64,000 bases of DNA from Ornithinibacillus gellani (GCF_003730295.1 NZ_QTSZ01000041.1:124001-188000), one strand, 5' to 3'. Shown: positions 35,676-44,494, numbered from the stretch's first letter. Translations and numbers: made by a program. The notes: generated by a model not told the origin, from the letters alone.

Positions 35676-35915
35676 ATGAGTATGTTTAACTGGGGAGATT
35701 TCATCATTCAAATCATCTTTTTTGCACCGTTCCCTTTATTAATCATTGGAATTATATTCGCGTTCCGGGTAATGAAACGAGCTGAAGTACGTGCTGAAGA
35801 AAGATTAAAAATAGCGAAGGAACATGCTAATTTTCAGCAAAAACAAATGCACACCTTAGATGATTTAAATAACCGACTAACCAAAATAGAAACCATTCTA
35901 AAATCAGTAGATTAG
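35676..35915 (+). CDS. Small single-span membrane protein with coiled coil, copy 1
   Basis: 79-residue protein: one transmembrane helix (about 8-31, FIIQIIFFAPFPLLIIGIIFAF) followed by a charged helix MKRAEVRAEERLKIAKEHANFQQKQ likely to form a coiled coil. ATG 35676 is set by AAAGGAG at 35662-35668; the ATG at 35655 lies before that site. It resembles the next gene and follows the ArsR-like gene by 26 bp. Family not named with certainty. Confidence 0.78.
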   Translation: MSMFNWGDFIIQIIFFAPFPLLIIGIIFAFRVMKRAEVRAEERLKIAKEHANFQQKQMHTLDDLNNRLTKIETILKSVD

Positions 35916-35925
35916 GAGGGATCAT

Positions 35926-36150
35926 ATGGTAGCCTTACCGGGACTTCTCATTGCATTTATGCCCATCATATTAGCGATTACGGCAATTATATTGGTTATC
36001 CGATTCGTCAAACGCGCTGAAGCACGTGCAGATGAACGATTAAAAATGGATCAAGAAAATGCTTCGAATCAACAAGCACAATTACAGATGATGAATGAGC
36101 TTGGGGAAAAAATTACAAGAATTGAACGATTATTAAAGGACGTGGAATAA
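35926..36150 (+). CDS. Small single-span membrane protein with coiled coil, copy 2
   Basis: 74-residue paralogue of the previous protein: transmembrane helix at about 4-26 (LPGLLIAFMPIILAITAIIL) and the shared VKRAEARADERLKMDQEN helix with a C-terminal ITRIERLLKDVE. AGGAGGG precedes ATG 35926, 10 bp after the upstream stop. Two unequal copies in one operon suggest a hetero-oligomer of the membrane, controlled by the ArsR-like protein. Function unknown. Confidence 0.78.
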   Translation: MVALPGLLIAFMPIILAITAIILVIRFVKRAEARADERLKMDQENASNQQAQLQMMNELGEKITRIERLLKDVE

Positions 36151-36185
36151 TAACCATAGTTAGAAATAGGGATTTTATAAAAAAA

Positions 36186-36219
36186 AGACGCCATTCCAAT
36201 TAGGATAGCGTCTCGTTTT
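36186..36219 (+). terminator. Terminator of the ArsR-like operon
   Basis: AGACGC pairs with GCGTCT with an interrupted inner stem, followed by CGTTTTT. Confidence 0.75.
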
Positions 36220-36307
36220 TGATTGTACATCACGAAAAATCATAATTTGGGCTAATATGCGGAACATGATAGGTTCCTCTTTGGAAGCAATACAAAACCG
36301 CTAGCTG

Positions 36308-36474
36308 GTGCTGCGTATCTCCTATTATCTGGTATACACTTATATTGGTGTTGTGTTGTTAATCATATATGAGTTGTATAATGAAGGAGAGAAACTAAGC
36401 AAATACAAAAAAGTATTTTTAGCATAGCAATGATCGTTTTAACAGTATTAATTTTTATTGAATTTAGTAATTAG
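36308..36474 (+). pseudogene. Possible frameshifted two-helix small membrane protein
   Basis: From GTG 36308 a frame reads RISYYLVYTYIGVVLLIIYE and stops at 36427. An overlapping frame continues as KSIFSIAMIVLTVLIFIEFS and stops at 36474. One frameshift near 36405 would join two hydrophobic helices. There is no ribosome site, so a degraded gene or chance is possible. Confidence 0.25.
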
Positions 36475-36496
36475 CAAGTATAGCCCATATAGTAAT

Positions 36497-36532
36497 ATGA
36501 AAGAAACAAAATTCCGCCCATAAGGCGGAATT
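36497..36532 (-). terminator. Terminator of the glycine-betaine-binding lipoprotein gene
   Basis: AATTCCGCC (36510-36518) pairs with GGCGGAATT (36524-36532), followed on the minus strand by TTGTTTCTTTC. Confidence 0.87.
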
Positions 36533-36547
36533 CTGTTGTTTAGACAT

Positions 36548-37453
36548 TTATTTTGCTTTCAGTTCTTCAATGGAGTCGATGTCCATATATTCTGGCACAA
36601 CAAGTCCTATTTTCGCTCCATTTAGATTTGGTCCAAGATCAACGAGATCATCTTTATTTTTCTCATAAAATTCTTTATGCGTATAAGGTAGCCATGCAGC
36701 AATAGTTGCATCTGCATCCCCATTCGTTACCGATTCAAAGATAATTGCAACATCAACGGGGGTCACCGAAACCTTGAATCCCTTTTGTTCCATCACTTCT
36801 TTCAATACGCTTGAGGAAGCACGCTCAGAATCCCATGGTGTAGAAACAAGTTCAAATTCAACCCCATCTACATCTGCAACGCCTTCTGTCCATTTGGATA
36901 CTTTATCGTCATTTTCTTCCACCCAACGCTTAGCGATATCTTCAATTTCTTCGCCAGTATCATTGGCTTCATACATGATTTCCTCCATATCCTCTACATC
37001 CCACTCAAATTGATCAATGAGTTTATAGGCTTCAGGCATGTCTTCTTCCAATCCGATTCTAGCTAATGTATGGATACTTTCATCTCCACCATACACTTCT
37101 TTTGGATCATCCAAATATTTCATATCTGGATACTTCGCAAACATCCAATGTGGATTCCAGCCTGTAATAACGATAGGCTTCTCTTCCTTATATGCTTTTT
37201 CCAGCTCTGACATCATCGCTGCTGTGGAGGAGAACTCAACAGACCAACCATCCAATTCCTCATATTCTTCCAGCGCCTTTTCTGTGGTAACAGAAATTCC
37301 TGCACCTGGTTCAATACCTGTAATGGTATAATCTACGGCCTTACTATAATCTCCTTCTTCCGCACTATCACTTCCATCATCGCCACATGCCGCCAACGCA
37401 AGCAAGCTCAGCATCATGACTGATAGAAATAAAACCTTTAATTTACTGTTCAT
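36548..37453 (-). CDS. Glycine betaine-binding lipoprotein (OpuAC/ProX-like), orphan
   Basis: 301-residue substrate-binding lipoprotein of a compatible-solute ABC transporter. Signal sequence with lipobox LAAC (C23). Tryptophan-containing segments GWNPHWMF, STPWDSER and AAWLPYTH fit the aromatic cage that holds the trimethylammonium group in OpuAC. Start 37453 (MNSKLK) with a weak GGAAAGAAG site; the frame to 37465 adds four residues. No permease or ATPase gene is adjacent, so it must use a transporter encoded elsewhere or be a surplus copy. Confidence 0.9.
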   Translation of the reverse strand: MNSKLKVLFLSVMMLSLLALAACGDDGSDSAEEGDYSKAVDYTITGIEPGAGISVTTEKALEEYEELDGWSVEFSSTAAMMSELEKAYKEEKPIVITGWNPHWMFAKYPDMKYLDDPKEVYGGDESIHTLARIGLEEDMPEAYKLIDQFEWDVEDMEEIMYEANDTGEEIEDIAKRWVEENDDKVSKWTEGVADVDGVEFELVSTPWDSERASSSVLKEVMEQKGFKVSVTPVDVAIIFESVTNGDADATIAAWLPYTHKEFYEKNKDDLVDLGPNLNGAKIGLVVPEYMDIDSIEELKAK

Positions 37454-37550
37454 TCTTCTTTCCAACCCCTCGTATATTATATTTAGGCATTATTTTTTCC
37501 ACCTATTTTTTCTCACTGTTTCTAAAAATTATTACATCTGTTAGACCCGT

Positions 37551-37727
37551 TAATTTGCACTACAGGACGCTTTCCGCGGGCATGGCTTGAGCCTCTTCGG
37601 AAGAAAACCACTTCCTGTGGGGTCTCAAGACTCATGGGATTGCACTATCGTTCATCCCACCGAAACCATTTGCTTTTCCCGCAGGAGTCGCCGCCTTTCG
37701 TTCCAAGTAACTAAAAAAGTGCAATTA
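37551..37727. mobile_element. MITE-like element containing a Bacillaceae-type repeat
   Basis: 177 bp bounded by imperfect terminal inverted repeats TAATTTGCACT (37551-37561) and AGTGCAATTA (37718-37727). The inside holds the GC-rich blocks CGCTTTCCGCGGGC and CCCGCAGGAGTCGCCGCC, which I recognise as a widely scattered repeat in Bacillaceae genomes. No coding capacity. It lies directly left of the IS110 element. Confidence 0.65.
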
Positions 37728-37789
37728 TTTTTATAAATGATTGCGTACCTATCTGAATAATATGGCAAACGCCTTGGACGTTCCGTGAT

Positions 37790-38069
37790 ATTCCTAGATA
37801 ATGGTCATAGGATCATTTGGGACAATTCTTTCAACCCCTGCGGGCATAACCGCATAAGAAAGACTGTTTCCCAGTGTGCGTTTTGATCTTCATACACGCA
37901 GGCTGTACACCTTGATATTCGAACTTGGATGTTAGTAGCTCCAAGGCGGCTTTCGATACAAGGATAGTACTCATAGACGAGGCTGCTGATCAACGTTCAC
38001 ACTAGGGATATCTCAGAGCGTCCAAGAGCTAAGTTCCAATGATTCTAAATCGAAAGGAGTGTTAATCCC
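37790..38069 (+). ncRNA. Candidate bridge RNA region of the IS110 element
   Basis: IS110-family elements of this type carry a long non-coding 5' end that is transcribed into a bridge (seek) RNA guiding target and donor choice. Here about 280 bp before the transposase show GC-rich, imperfect stem segments (for example CCCCTGCGGGCATAACCGCA) and no gene. The position is established for the family; the exact RNA ends are not visible. Confidence 0.5.
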
Positions 38070-39299
38070 ATGAAATTATTTGTTGGTTTAGATGTTAGTT
38101 CTTTTGATATCAAGGTTTGTTTTTTAAATGGTGAAGGAGATAAGTTAAGTTCCTTCACAGTAGACAATGACTTGCCTGGTGCTACTCAGTTAAGAGACGA
38201 AATCCTACATGCCGTTCAAGGGAAATCTGTCAGTGAATTACGCATCGGTCTTGAATCAACTAGTGTGTATAGTTTTCATCCGTCCATGTTTTTACACAAT
38301 GATAAGTTCATTCAAGCACTTGGTGGACAAGTGTTTGTGATGAACCCTAAACAAATAGCTAATTTCAAAAAGAGCTATAGTGACATGGATAAAACAGATG
38401 AAATCGATGCCTTCGTCATCGCGGATTATATGCGCTTTGGACGTCTGCCCATGTCTATTGTGAAAGAAGAACAGTATGTTGCTCTTCAACAGTTAACACG
38501 AGCGCGCTACCAATTAGTCCGGCAGGTCACACAAGAGAAACAACGCTTTCTGCAATATTTAAGCTATAAATGCAATACGTTTACAGAGGATGTGGAGTCA
38601 TCTGTATTCGGTAAAGCAATGATGGATTTCTTTTTAGAAAGTTATAGCTTAGAAGAATTATCTTGTATGGACTTAGAAGACTTGGCCGATTACTTAAGGG
38701 TAAAGGGAAGGAATCGCTTCCCAGACGCCAACCAAGTAGCTAAATCCATTCAAAAAGCAGCACGATCCTCTTATCGCTTAGACAAGGTTGTTGAAGATTC
38801 CATAGATGCGATTCTTTCAACGTCTATCACATTAATTCGGACGTTTGAAAAACAGATTAAAGAACTGGATAAATCTATTGAGCGAATTATGAAAGGTATT
38901 CCTCAAGTATTGCAATCGATACCTGGTATTGGTCCTGTTTTCACAGCGGGAATTATCGCTGAAATTGGCCAAGTTGAACGGTTTGATAATGAAGAGAAAA
39001 TCGCCAAGTACGCTGGTCTGTATTGGCGAAAACACCAATCTGGTCGCTTTACTGCAGATCACACTTCCTTGTCGCGTAATGGTAATCAGTATCTACGATA
39101 TTACTTAGTTGAAGCCGCCAACTCGGTAAGAAGGCAGATCCCTGAATACAGTGAGTATTACGCAAAGAAATATCAAGAAGTACCGAAACATCAACATAAA
39201 AGAGCCCTCGTCTTAACCGCAAGAAAATTTGTGCGTTTGGTTGATGCGCTACTACGCAAAAACCAAATTTACACGCCCAAAAGGAGCGTAGATATATGA
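38070..39299 (+). CDS. IS110-family transposase (DEDD)
   Basis: 409-residue transposase. N-terminal RuvC-like DEDD domain: D8 in FVGLDVSS, the ESTSVY strand and KTDEIDAFVIADYMR. C-terminal Transposase_20 domain: IPGIGPVFTAGIIAEIG, KIAKYAGLYWRKHQSG and LSRNGNQYLRYYLVEAA with the conserved serine. AAAGGAG precedes ATG 38070. The reading frame is complete, so the element may be active. IS110 elements lack terminal inverted repeats, so the exact ends cannot be read from one copy. Confidence 0.95.
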   Translation: MKLFVGLDVSSFDIKVCFLNGEGDKLSSFTVDNDLPGATQLRDEILHAVQGKSVSELRIGLESTSVYSFHPSMFLHNDKFIQALGGQVFVMNPKQIANFKKSYSDMDKTDEIDAFVIADYMRFGRLPMSIVKEEQYVALQQLTRARYQLVRQVTQEKQRFLQYLSYKCNTFTEDVESSVFGKAMMDFFLESYSLEELSCMDLEDLADYLRVKGRNRFPDANQVAKSIQKAARSSYRLDKVVEDSIDAILSTSITLIRTFEKQIKELDKSIERIMKGIPQVLQSIPGIGPVFTAGIIAEIGQVERFDNEEKIAKYAGLYWRKHQSGRFTADHTSLSRNGNQYLRYYLVEAANSVRRQIPEYSEYYAKKYQEVPKHQHKRALVLTARKFVRLVDALLRKNQIYTPKRSVDI

Positions 39300-39324
39300 A
39301 GCATAAATAGCTTCTGAATCCTTT

Positions 39325-39365
39325 AGCTTTACCAGTAATTTACATAATTTTACTGGTATCGGTTT
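39325..39365 (+). terminator. Hairpin downstream of the IS110 transposase
   Basis: TACCAGTAA and TTACTGGTA form a 9-bp stem after the transposase stop. It may end the transposase transcript or belong to the right end of the element. No gene is seen between 39300 and 40440; an open frame at 39514-39840 runs into dispersed hairpins and has no ribosome site. Confidence 0.6.
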
Positions 39366-39765
39366 TGTGTTGCCTTTTTTAAGATAATTGTACCTTGATA
39401 AATAAATAACTAACTATTTTTATCTTGACATATTACCGCAGGTCTTTATATTAAATATATTTTTTAAAGCAATGTTAAGGTGATCTGATGTTGTATCTTG
39501 TTCTTCGTTTCAATTGCCTTTGAACAACCTATATAATGTTAAAGCCTATTTTTCAATTTCACAAACTCTAAATACAGTTAAAACTGTACAAATTGTTTAT
39601 ACCGTATTAGATTTCGAGGTTTTTTTTAGTAAATATATTCATTTCATTCCATTTCCTCGTAAATACTCCCCAACCTTATACAGCGTAAACCCATACTCAA
39701 TCATTTTAAAAAGAGAAAATCATTCCTACCAGGGGAACATTACTTCCCTGCCATTATCTCTGATT

Positions 39766-39829
39766 GGAATCGTCCAAAGACGATTCCCTCAACCGAAATA
39801 TAATGTTGAAATCGGCTGCTGCCGATTTC
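39766..39829. repeat. Two adjacent dispersed hairpins before the second 21-bp array
   Basis: GGAATCGTC-CAAA-GACGATTCC at 39766-39787 and GAAATCGGC-TGCT-GCCGATTTC at 39808-39829, both perfect 9-bp stems. The second is followed by TTCCC and then directly by the 7-unit array. Confidence 0.8.
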
Positions 39830-39841
39830 TTCCCTGTTGAT

Positions 39842-39988
39842 GCATGCGACTTTTGATCATTTGTATGCGAGTTTGGGCCAAACCTATGCGACTTTATGGC
39901 CGAGGCATGCGAGTTTGAGTGGAAGTTATGCGAGTTAAGGGGCAAGTCATGCGACTTTCACCCAAAGCCATGCGACTTTCTGGCAATA
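39842..39988. repeat. 21-bp array, second locus (seven units)
   Basis: ATGCGACTT or ATGCGAGTT cores from 39842 to 39968 in exact 21-bp steps. Units are more diverged than in the 57-unit array, and the orientation is the same. Confidence 0.88.
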
Positions 39989-40022
39989 TGGGATAAATAA
40001 TTCTTTTGAAACAGATGGGGGT

Positions 40023-40042
40023 GGAATCGGCAGACCGATTCC
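40023..40042. repeat. Dispersed hairpin between 21-bp arrays two and three
   Basis: GGAATCGG (40023-40030), loop CAGA, CCGATTCC (40035-40042). It lies after the 7-unit array and before the 14-unit array. Confidence 0.8.
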
Positions 40043-40095
40043 ATCATTTTAAATTTTCTTCGGCTGGGGGAAGCGCGAGTACGGGGGGAATGGCG

Positions 40096-40389
40096 CTCGA
40101 GTTTAGCCTGTTGACGCGCGACTTTACCTGGTTGATGCTCGACTTTACCTGATTGGTGCTCGACTTTACCCGATTGACGCGCGACTTCACCTGATTGGTG
40201 CTCGACTTCTACCGATTGGTGCGCGACTTCACCCGGTTGGCGCTCGACTTCACCTGGTTGGTGCTCGACTTTACCTGATTGGCGCTCGACTTTACCTGGT
40301 TGATACTCGACTTCTACTGATTGGCGCGAGACTTCACCCGGTCCACGCGCGACTTTCAGCCATAGACGCGCGAGTTCTTACCTGGCAGT
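40096..40389. repeat. 21-bp array, third locus (14 units)
   Basis: Fourteen units in exact 21-bp register, typical unit CTCGACTTTACCTGATTGGTG split between CTCGACTT and CGCGACTT cores. Same core and period as the GCATGCGACTT arrays but a different variable half. Confidence 0.9.
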
Positions 40390-40401
40390 CATTCCCCACC
40401 T

Positions 40402-40434
40402 TAAAGAAAAAAGGTTCCGCTTGTGGCGGAACCC
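40402..40434 (-). terminator. Terminator of the MarR-ABC operon
   Basis: GGTTCCGC (40413-40420) pairs with GCGGAACC (40426-40433); the minus-strand continuation is TTTTTTCTTTAAGG. Confidence 0.9.
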
Positions 40435-40446
40435 TTCTTCTTTGGA

Positions 40447-42237
40447 TTAACCTGTTTGCTCTTCAGCAAACTGGCTATTGTATAAATCGGCGTAAAAGCC
40501 GTTTTGTGCGAGTAATTCTTCGTGTGTGCCTTGCTCAATCACATTTCCTTGATCCATCACAAGAATATTATCTGCGCCTTGTATGGTGGAGAGGCGGTGG
40601 GCGATAACGAAGCTTGTTCGTCCCTCCATAATGTTGTTCATTGCTTCTTGAATAAAGACTTCTGTTCGTGTGTCCACGCTTGATGTTGCTTCATCCAAAA
40701 TCATAATTGGTGGATCTGCCAGAATGGCTCGTGCAATGGTTAGTAGCTGTTTCTGGCCTTGTGAAATATTGGATGCATCCTCATTCAAGATGGTGTCATA
40801 ACCATCTGGCAGGGTGCGTATAAACTGGTCGGCATGGGCTGCTTTGGCTACCTGAATGATTTCTGTTTCAGAGGCATTGTTTTTACCGTAAGCAATATTG
40901 TCTCTGATTGTTCCATTAAACAACCACGTATCCTGTAACACCATGCCAAAATGATTTCGTAAATCATGACGTGACATGGATTGGATATCTTGACCATCCA
41001 CCTTAATGGATCCACTATTCACTTCATAAAAACGCATGAGTAAATTAATGAGTGTCGTCTTACCTGCACCGGTAGGACCAACAATTGCAACGGTTTGGCC
41101 TGGTTTCACATCAATATTCAAATCCTTCATAAGCAATTCTTCCCCATAGCCAAATGCGACATGTTCAAAGGTGACTGCTCCGTCTGCCTGTACGATTTCG
41201 CCTGAAGATGTTTCTGGAATCTCCTCTTCCTCATCCAACAATGCGAAAACACGGTCAGCTGCAGCAATCGTGGACTGAATAATGTTCGCAATGTTAGCTA
41301 CTTGGTTAATTGGCTGATTAAACTGTCTCGTGTACGTAATAAATGCCTGGATATCCCCAATCGCAATGACGCGTTGTGTTACCAAAATACCACCGACAAT
41401 ACTGATCAGCACATAGCTTAAGTTTCCGATAAACATCATGACTGGCATGATGATTCCTGAAATGAACTGGGCACGACGACCTGCCTCATATAAATCTTCA
41501 TTTACATCATCAAAGGTTTCCAGCGCTTGTTGTTCTTGTCCGAACGCTTTGACCACCTGATGACCTGTATACATTTCTTCAATATGCCCATTCAAATTTC
41601 CCAACGTATTTTGTTGCTTTGAAAAATATTCCTGTGACTTTTTCAAGAATGGCCGAATCGCAAATACGGATAACGGCAAGCTCACCAACGCAATCAATGT
41701 GAGGGTTGGACTAATTGTCAGCATCATCACGATAATACCGACAAGTGTTACGACTGAGCTAATGAATTGGGTTAAGCTTTGCTGTAGTGTATTCCCAATC
41801 GTATCAATATCATTCGTAACCCGACTTAACGTATCGCCATGGGAATGGCCATCATAATATTTCAGTGGCAGCTTTTTCAATTTCTTAAAAATATCTGCGC
41901 GCAAATCATAGACGGTGTTTTGTGCGACACTAGCCATGAGATATTGCTGAAGAAACGTAAATAAACTGCTAAATACATACAAGGCTCCGAGGAAGAGCAG
42001 CATTTGGCCGACCTTGCCAAAGTCAATGCCTGTACCTGTTCCAGTCAACCGAGCATAGGCCCCCTCAAACACCTCTGTAATGGTATCCCCCATCACTTTT
42101 GGTCCTAAAATCATAAATACAGTACTTAAAATGGTTGCTAAAAGCACCAGAAAAAGTCTTTTACGACGGGGTGCCAAATAGCGAAGGAGCCGCTTCAATG
42201 TACCTTTTTTCTTTTCTGGTTGTTTTTGCTTGGTCAT
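40447..42237 (-). CDS. Heterodimeric multidrug ABC exporter, canonical-Walker-B half (BmrD/YheH-like)
   Basis: 596-residue half-transporter: six-helix membrane domain (about 25-325) then ATPase domain. Walker A GPTGAGKTT, Walker B IMILDE with catalytic glutamate, H-loop AHRLS, but the ABC signature is NISQGQ instead of LSGGQ. With the partner gene, whose Walker B ends in D rather than E, this gives one competent and one degenerate ATP site, the pattern of BmrCD, LmrCD and TM287/288. It overlaps the partner gene by 4 bp and is last in the operon. Likely exports drugs or toxic peptides and lipids. Confidence 0.9.
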   Translation of the reverse strand: MTKQKQPEKKKGTLKRLLRYLAPRRKRLFLVLLATILSTVFMILGPKVMGDTITEVFEGAYARLTGTGTGIDFGKVGQMLLFLGALYVFSSLFTFLQQYLMASVAQNTVYDLRADIFKKLKKLPLKYYDGHSHGDTLSRVTNDIDTIGNTLQQSLTQFISSVVTLVGIIVMMLTISPTLTLIALVSLPLSVFAIRPFLKKSQEYFSKQQNTLGNLNGHIEEMYTGHQVVKAFGQEQQALETFDDVNEDLYEAGRRAQFISGIIMPVMMFIGNLSYVLISIVGGILVTQRVIAIGDIQAFITYTRQFNQPINQVANIANIIQSTIAAADRVFALLDEEEEIPETSSGEIVQADGAVTFEHVAFGYGEELLMKDLNIDVKPGQTVAIVGPTGAGKTTLINLLMRFYEVNSGSIKVDGQDIQSMSRHDLRNHFGMVLQDTWLFNGTIRDNIAYGKNNASETEIIQVAKAAHADQFIRTLPDGYDTILNEDASNISQGQKQLLTIARAILADPPIMILDEATSSVDTRTEVFIQEAMNNIMEGRTSFVIAHRLSTIQGADNILVMDQGNVIEQGTHEELLAQNGFYADLYNSQFAEEQTG

Positions 42238-43964
42238 GCGGTCTCCTCCTCTCCATGCTGTGATTCTACAATTTGTTGATAAATGGCACTGGATTCCAGT
42301 AATTCCTCATGTGTACCAATACCATCCACTTTTCCATGATCCAATACGATAATTCGATCAGCATCCATTACCGAGCTTACACGCTGAGCAACAATTACAA
42401 TCGAAGCATCTGTCACTTCTTCCTTCAATGCCTGACGTAACTTCGCATCGGTTTTATAATCCAATGCAGAGAAACTATCATCAAATAAATACAAATCTGG
42501 ACGTCTGACCAAAGCCCGTGCAATTGCAAGGCGTTGCTTTTGTCCACCAGATAAGTTGGCTCCACCCTGTTCGAGCTTCGTATCATAGCCATGCTCCATT
42601 TTGGAAATGAAATCATCTGCCTGGGCAATTTTTGCTGCCCGCTGAATATCCTCCATCGTCGCATCGTCTTTTCCGTAGCGAATATTTTCAGCAACTGTTC
42701 CAGTAAATAAAAATGCTTTTTGTGGAACGAGACCGATTTTGGAACGAACCTCTGCCTGTGATGCTTCTCTAATATCCACACCATTGACCCGAATCGCACC
42801 ATTCGTTACATCATAAAACCGTGGGATCAAATGAACGAGCGTCGACTTCCCGGATCCTGTACCACCGATAATCGCGGTGATTTCACCTGGGTTGGAACGG
42901 AAATTCACATCGGTTAAAGCAGGCTCCTCCGCTCCAGGATAATAAAAATCAACATGATCAAATTCCAATGTACCAGTTGCAGCAGCAGTGGATCGATGTG
43001 CCTCTACTTGATCGGTGATGGATGGATCTGTATCCAGCACCTCTTTGATCCGGTTCGCGGATACTGCCGCACGCGGTAAAATAACAAACATCATCGAAGC
43101 CATGACGAGTGCAAACATAATTTGCATCACATATTGGATAAAGGCCATCAAATCACCAATCTCCATGCTGCCTCCGTCAATTCGCATCCCACCAAACCAA
43201 ATGATACCGACGACAGTTAAATTCATGAGCAACATCATGAGTGGCATCAAGAAAGCCATCAGCTTATTAACCTTAATTAATACATTGGTCAAATTGCCGT
43301 TTGCTTCTTTTAATCGCTTCGCCTCTGTATTTTCCTTATTAAATGCCCGAATAACACGGGCACCGGTCAAATTCTCACGCATGACCAAATTCATCTTGTC
43401 CAAACGCTTTTGGACTGCTTTAAACAACGGCATTCCTTTTCTCATAATCAATACAATTGCTAGCACGAGAAACGGCATGACACCAAGCACGACAAGTGAT
43501 AATTTAGCATCCTTGGAAACGGCCATAATAATTCCGCCAATCATCATGAGCGGAGCGGTAATCACCAAGCGCAGCATCATCATCATAACCTGCTGGATTT
43601 GGGTAATATCATTCGTCGTTCTCGTAATGAGCGAGGCGGTACCAAGCTCATCAAATTCTTTCATCGCAAAGGTTTGGACATGACGAAATACATCCCTGCG
43701 GATATCCCGCCCATGCCCCATAGCAATTTTCGCAGAATACAAGCTTGCCAGTACAGATACAGCAACGGTTAATATCGACACACCGAGCATGACACCGCCA
43801 ATCTTCCAAATATACGGTATCTCGCCGGCAACAACCCCATTATCCACAATATTCCCCATCAAGGTTGGCAAAAGGAGGTTGGACATTGCCTGTGCAAAGA
43901 GCAATACAAATACCAATGCAATCAACCATTTGTAGGGGGATAATTTCTTAAAAATTAATTTCAT
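42234..43964 (-). CDS. Heterodimeric multidrug ABC exporter, degenerate-site half (BmrC/YheI-like)
   Basis: 576-residue half-transporter with six-helix membrane domain and ATPase domain. Walker A GGTGSGKST and signature LSGGQKQR are intact, whereas Walker B is LYLFDDS: the catalytic glutamate is aspartate. The degenerate ATP site is thus formed by this Walker A/B and the SQGQ signature of the partner. It overlaps both the upstream MarR gene and the downstream partner gene by 4 bp, so translation of the three is probably coupled. Confidence 0.9.
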   Translation of the reverse strand: MKLIFKKLSPYKWLIALVFVLLFAQAMSNLLLPTLMGNIVDNGVVAGEIPYIWKIGGVMLGVSILTVAVSVLASLYSAKIAMGHGRDIRRDVFRHVQTFAMKEFDELGTASLITRTTNDITQIQQVMMMMLRLVITAPLMMIGGIIMAVSKDAKLSLVVLGVMPFLVLAIVLIMRKGMPLFKAVQKRLDKMNLVMRENLTGARVIRAFNKENTEAKRLKEANGNLTNVLIKVNKLMAFLMPLMMLLMNLTVVGIIWFGGMRIDGGSMEIGDLMAFIQYVMQIMFALVMASMMFVILPRAAVSANRIKEVLDTDPSITDQVEAHRSTAAATGTLEFDHVDFYYPGAEEPALTDVNFRSNPGEITAIIGGTGSGKSTLVHLIPRFYDVTNGAIRVNGVDIREASQAEVRSKIGLVPQKAFLFTGTVAENIRYGKDDATMEDIQRAAKIAQADDFISKMEHGYDTKLEQGGANLSGGQKQRLAIARALVRRPDLYLFDDSFSALDYKTDAKLRQALKEEVTDASIVIVAQRVSSVMDADRIIVLDHGKVDGIGTHEELLESSAIYQQIVESQHGEEETA

Positions 43965-44425
43965 TCCGTTTCACTCCCTTCAAAAAACGATACAATATGC
44001 TGATGTAAATGAATCAATTCTGTAAACTCTTCATCGGAAAAGGAGTCAACGGCCTGCTTGAACCTGACATAAACCCCGTCTTCCTGCAGTTTCATATGAT
44101 TAATTAACGCCAATCCCTGTTCACTTAAGGACAATTCCATTTCCCGACGATTTCCTTCCACAGGGGTACGCTGTAATATACCTGCCTGAACAAGCCCTTC
44201 AATAGCATGACTCAACGTACTTTTTGGAAAATGGGTTTTCGTCTGTAATTCCTTTTGTGCAATCTGTTGTTTATTACGCATCATTTCCAGAATCGAAAAC
44301 TGCGGCATCGTTAAATCATTTGATGCAGCTGTTTTCTTCGCCCGTACCATAATAGACTTCTGCAGACGCCAAATGGACTGCATTAATTCTTTTTGCCGAT
44401 TGGCATGATTCAACTCTTTTTCCAT
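43961..44425 (-). CDS. MarR-family regulator of the ABC exporter operon
   Basis: 154-residue winged-helix regulator: QFSILEMMRNKQQIAQKELQ, KTHFPKSTLSHAIEGLVQAGIL, wing with TPVEGNRREMELSLSEQG. Start 44425 (MEKELNHAN) has GGGTGAAGA upstream; the frame to 44455 has no site. First gene of the operon, with a perfect palindrome at its promoter, so it probably represses itself and the exporter until a ligand binds. Confidence 0.9.
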   Translation of the reverse strand: MEKELNHANRQKELMQSIWRLQKSIMVRAKKTAASNDLTMPQFSILEMMRNKQQIAQKELQTKTHFPKSTLSHAIEGLVQAGILQRTPVEGNRREMELSLSEQGLALINHMKLQEDGVYVRFKQAVDSFSDEEFTELIHLHQHIVSFFEGSETE

Positions 44426-44494
44426 ATCTTCACCCGCTTCTTTCAGAAAATGCATCTGTGTTCAATCCAGCACATAATAATTTACTTTTGAACT

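Noticed and set aside
37805-37993. 62-codon minus-strand frame before the IS110 transposase
   Set aside because: It lies in the structured non-coding 5' region expected to hold the bridge RNA and has no ribosome site.
39514-39840. 108-codon frame after the IS110 element
   Set aside because: No ribosome site, no family resemblance, and its 3' part consists of two dispersed hairpins.
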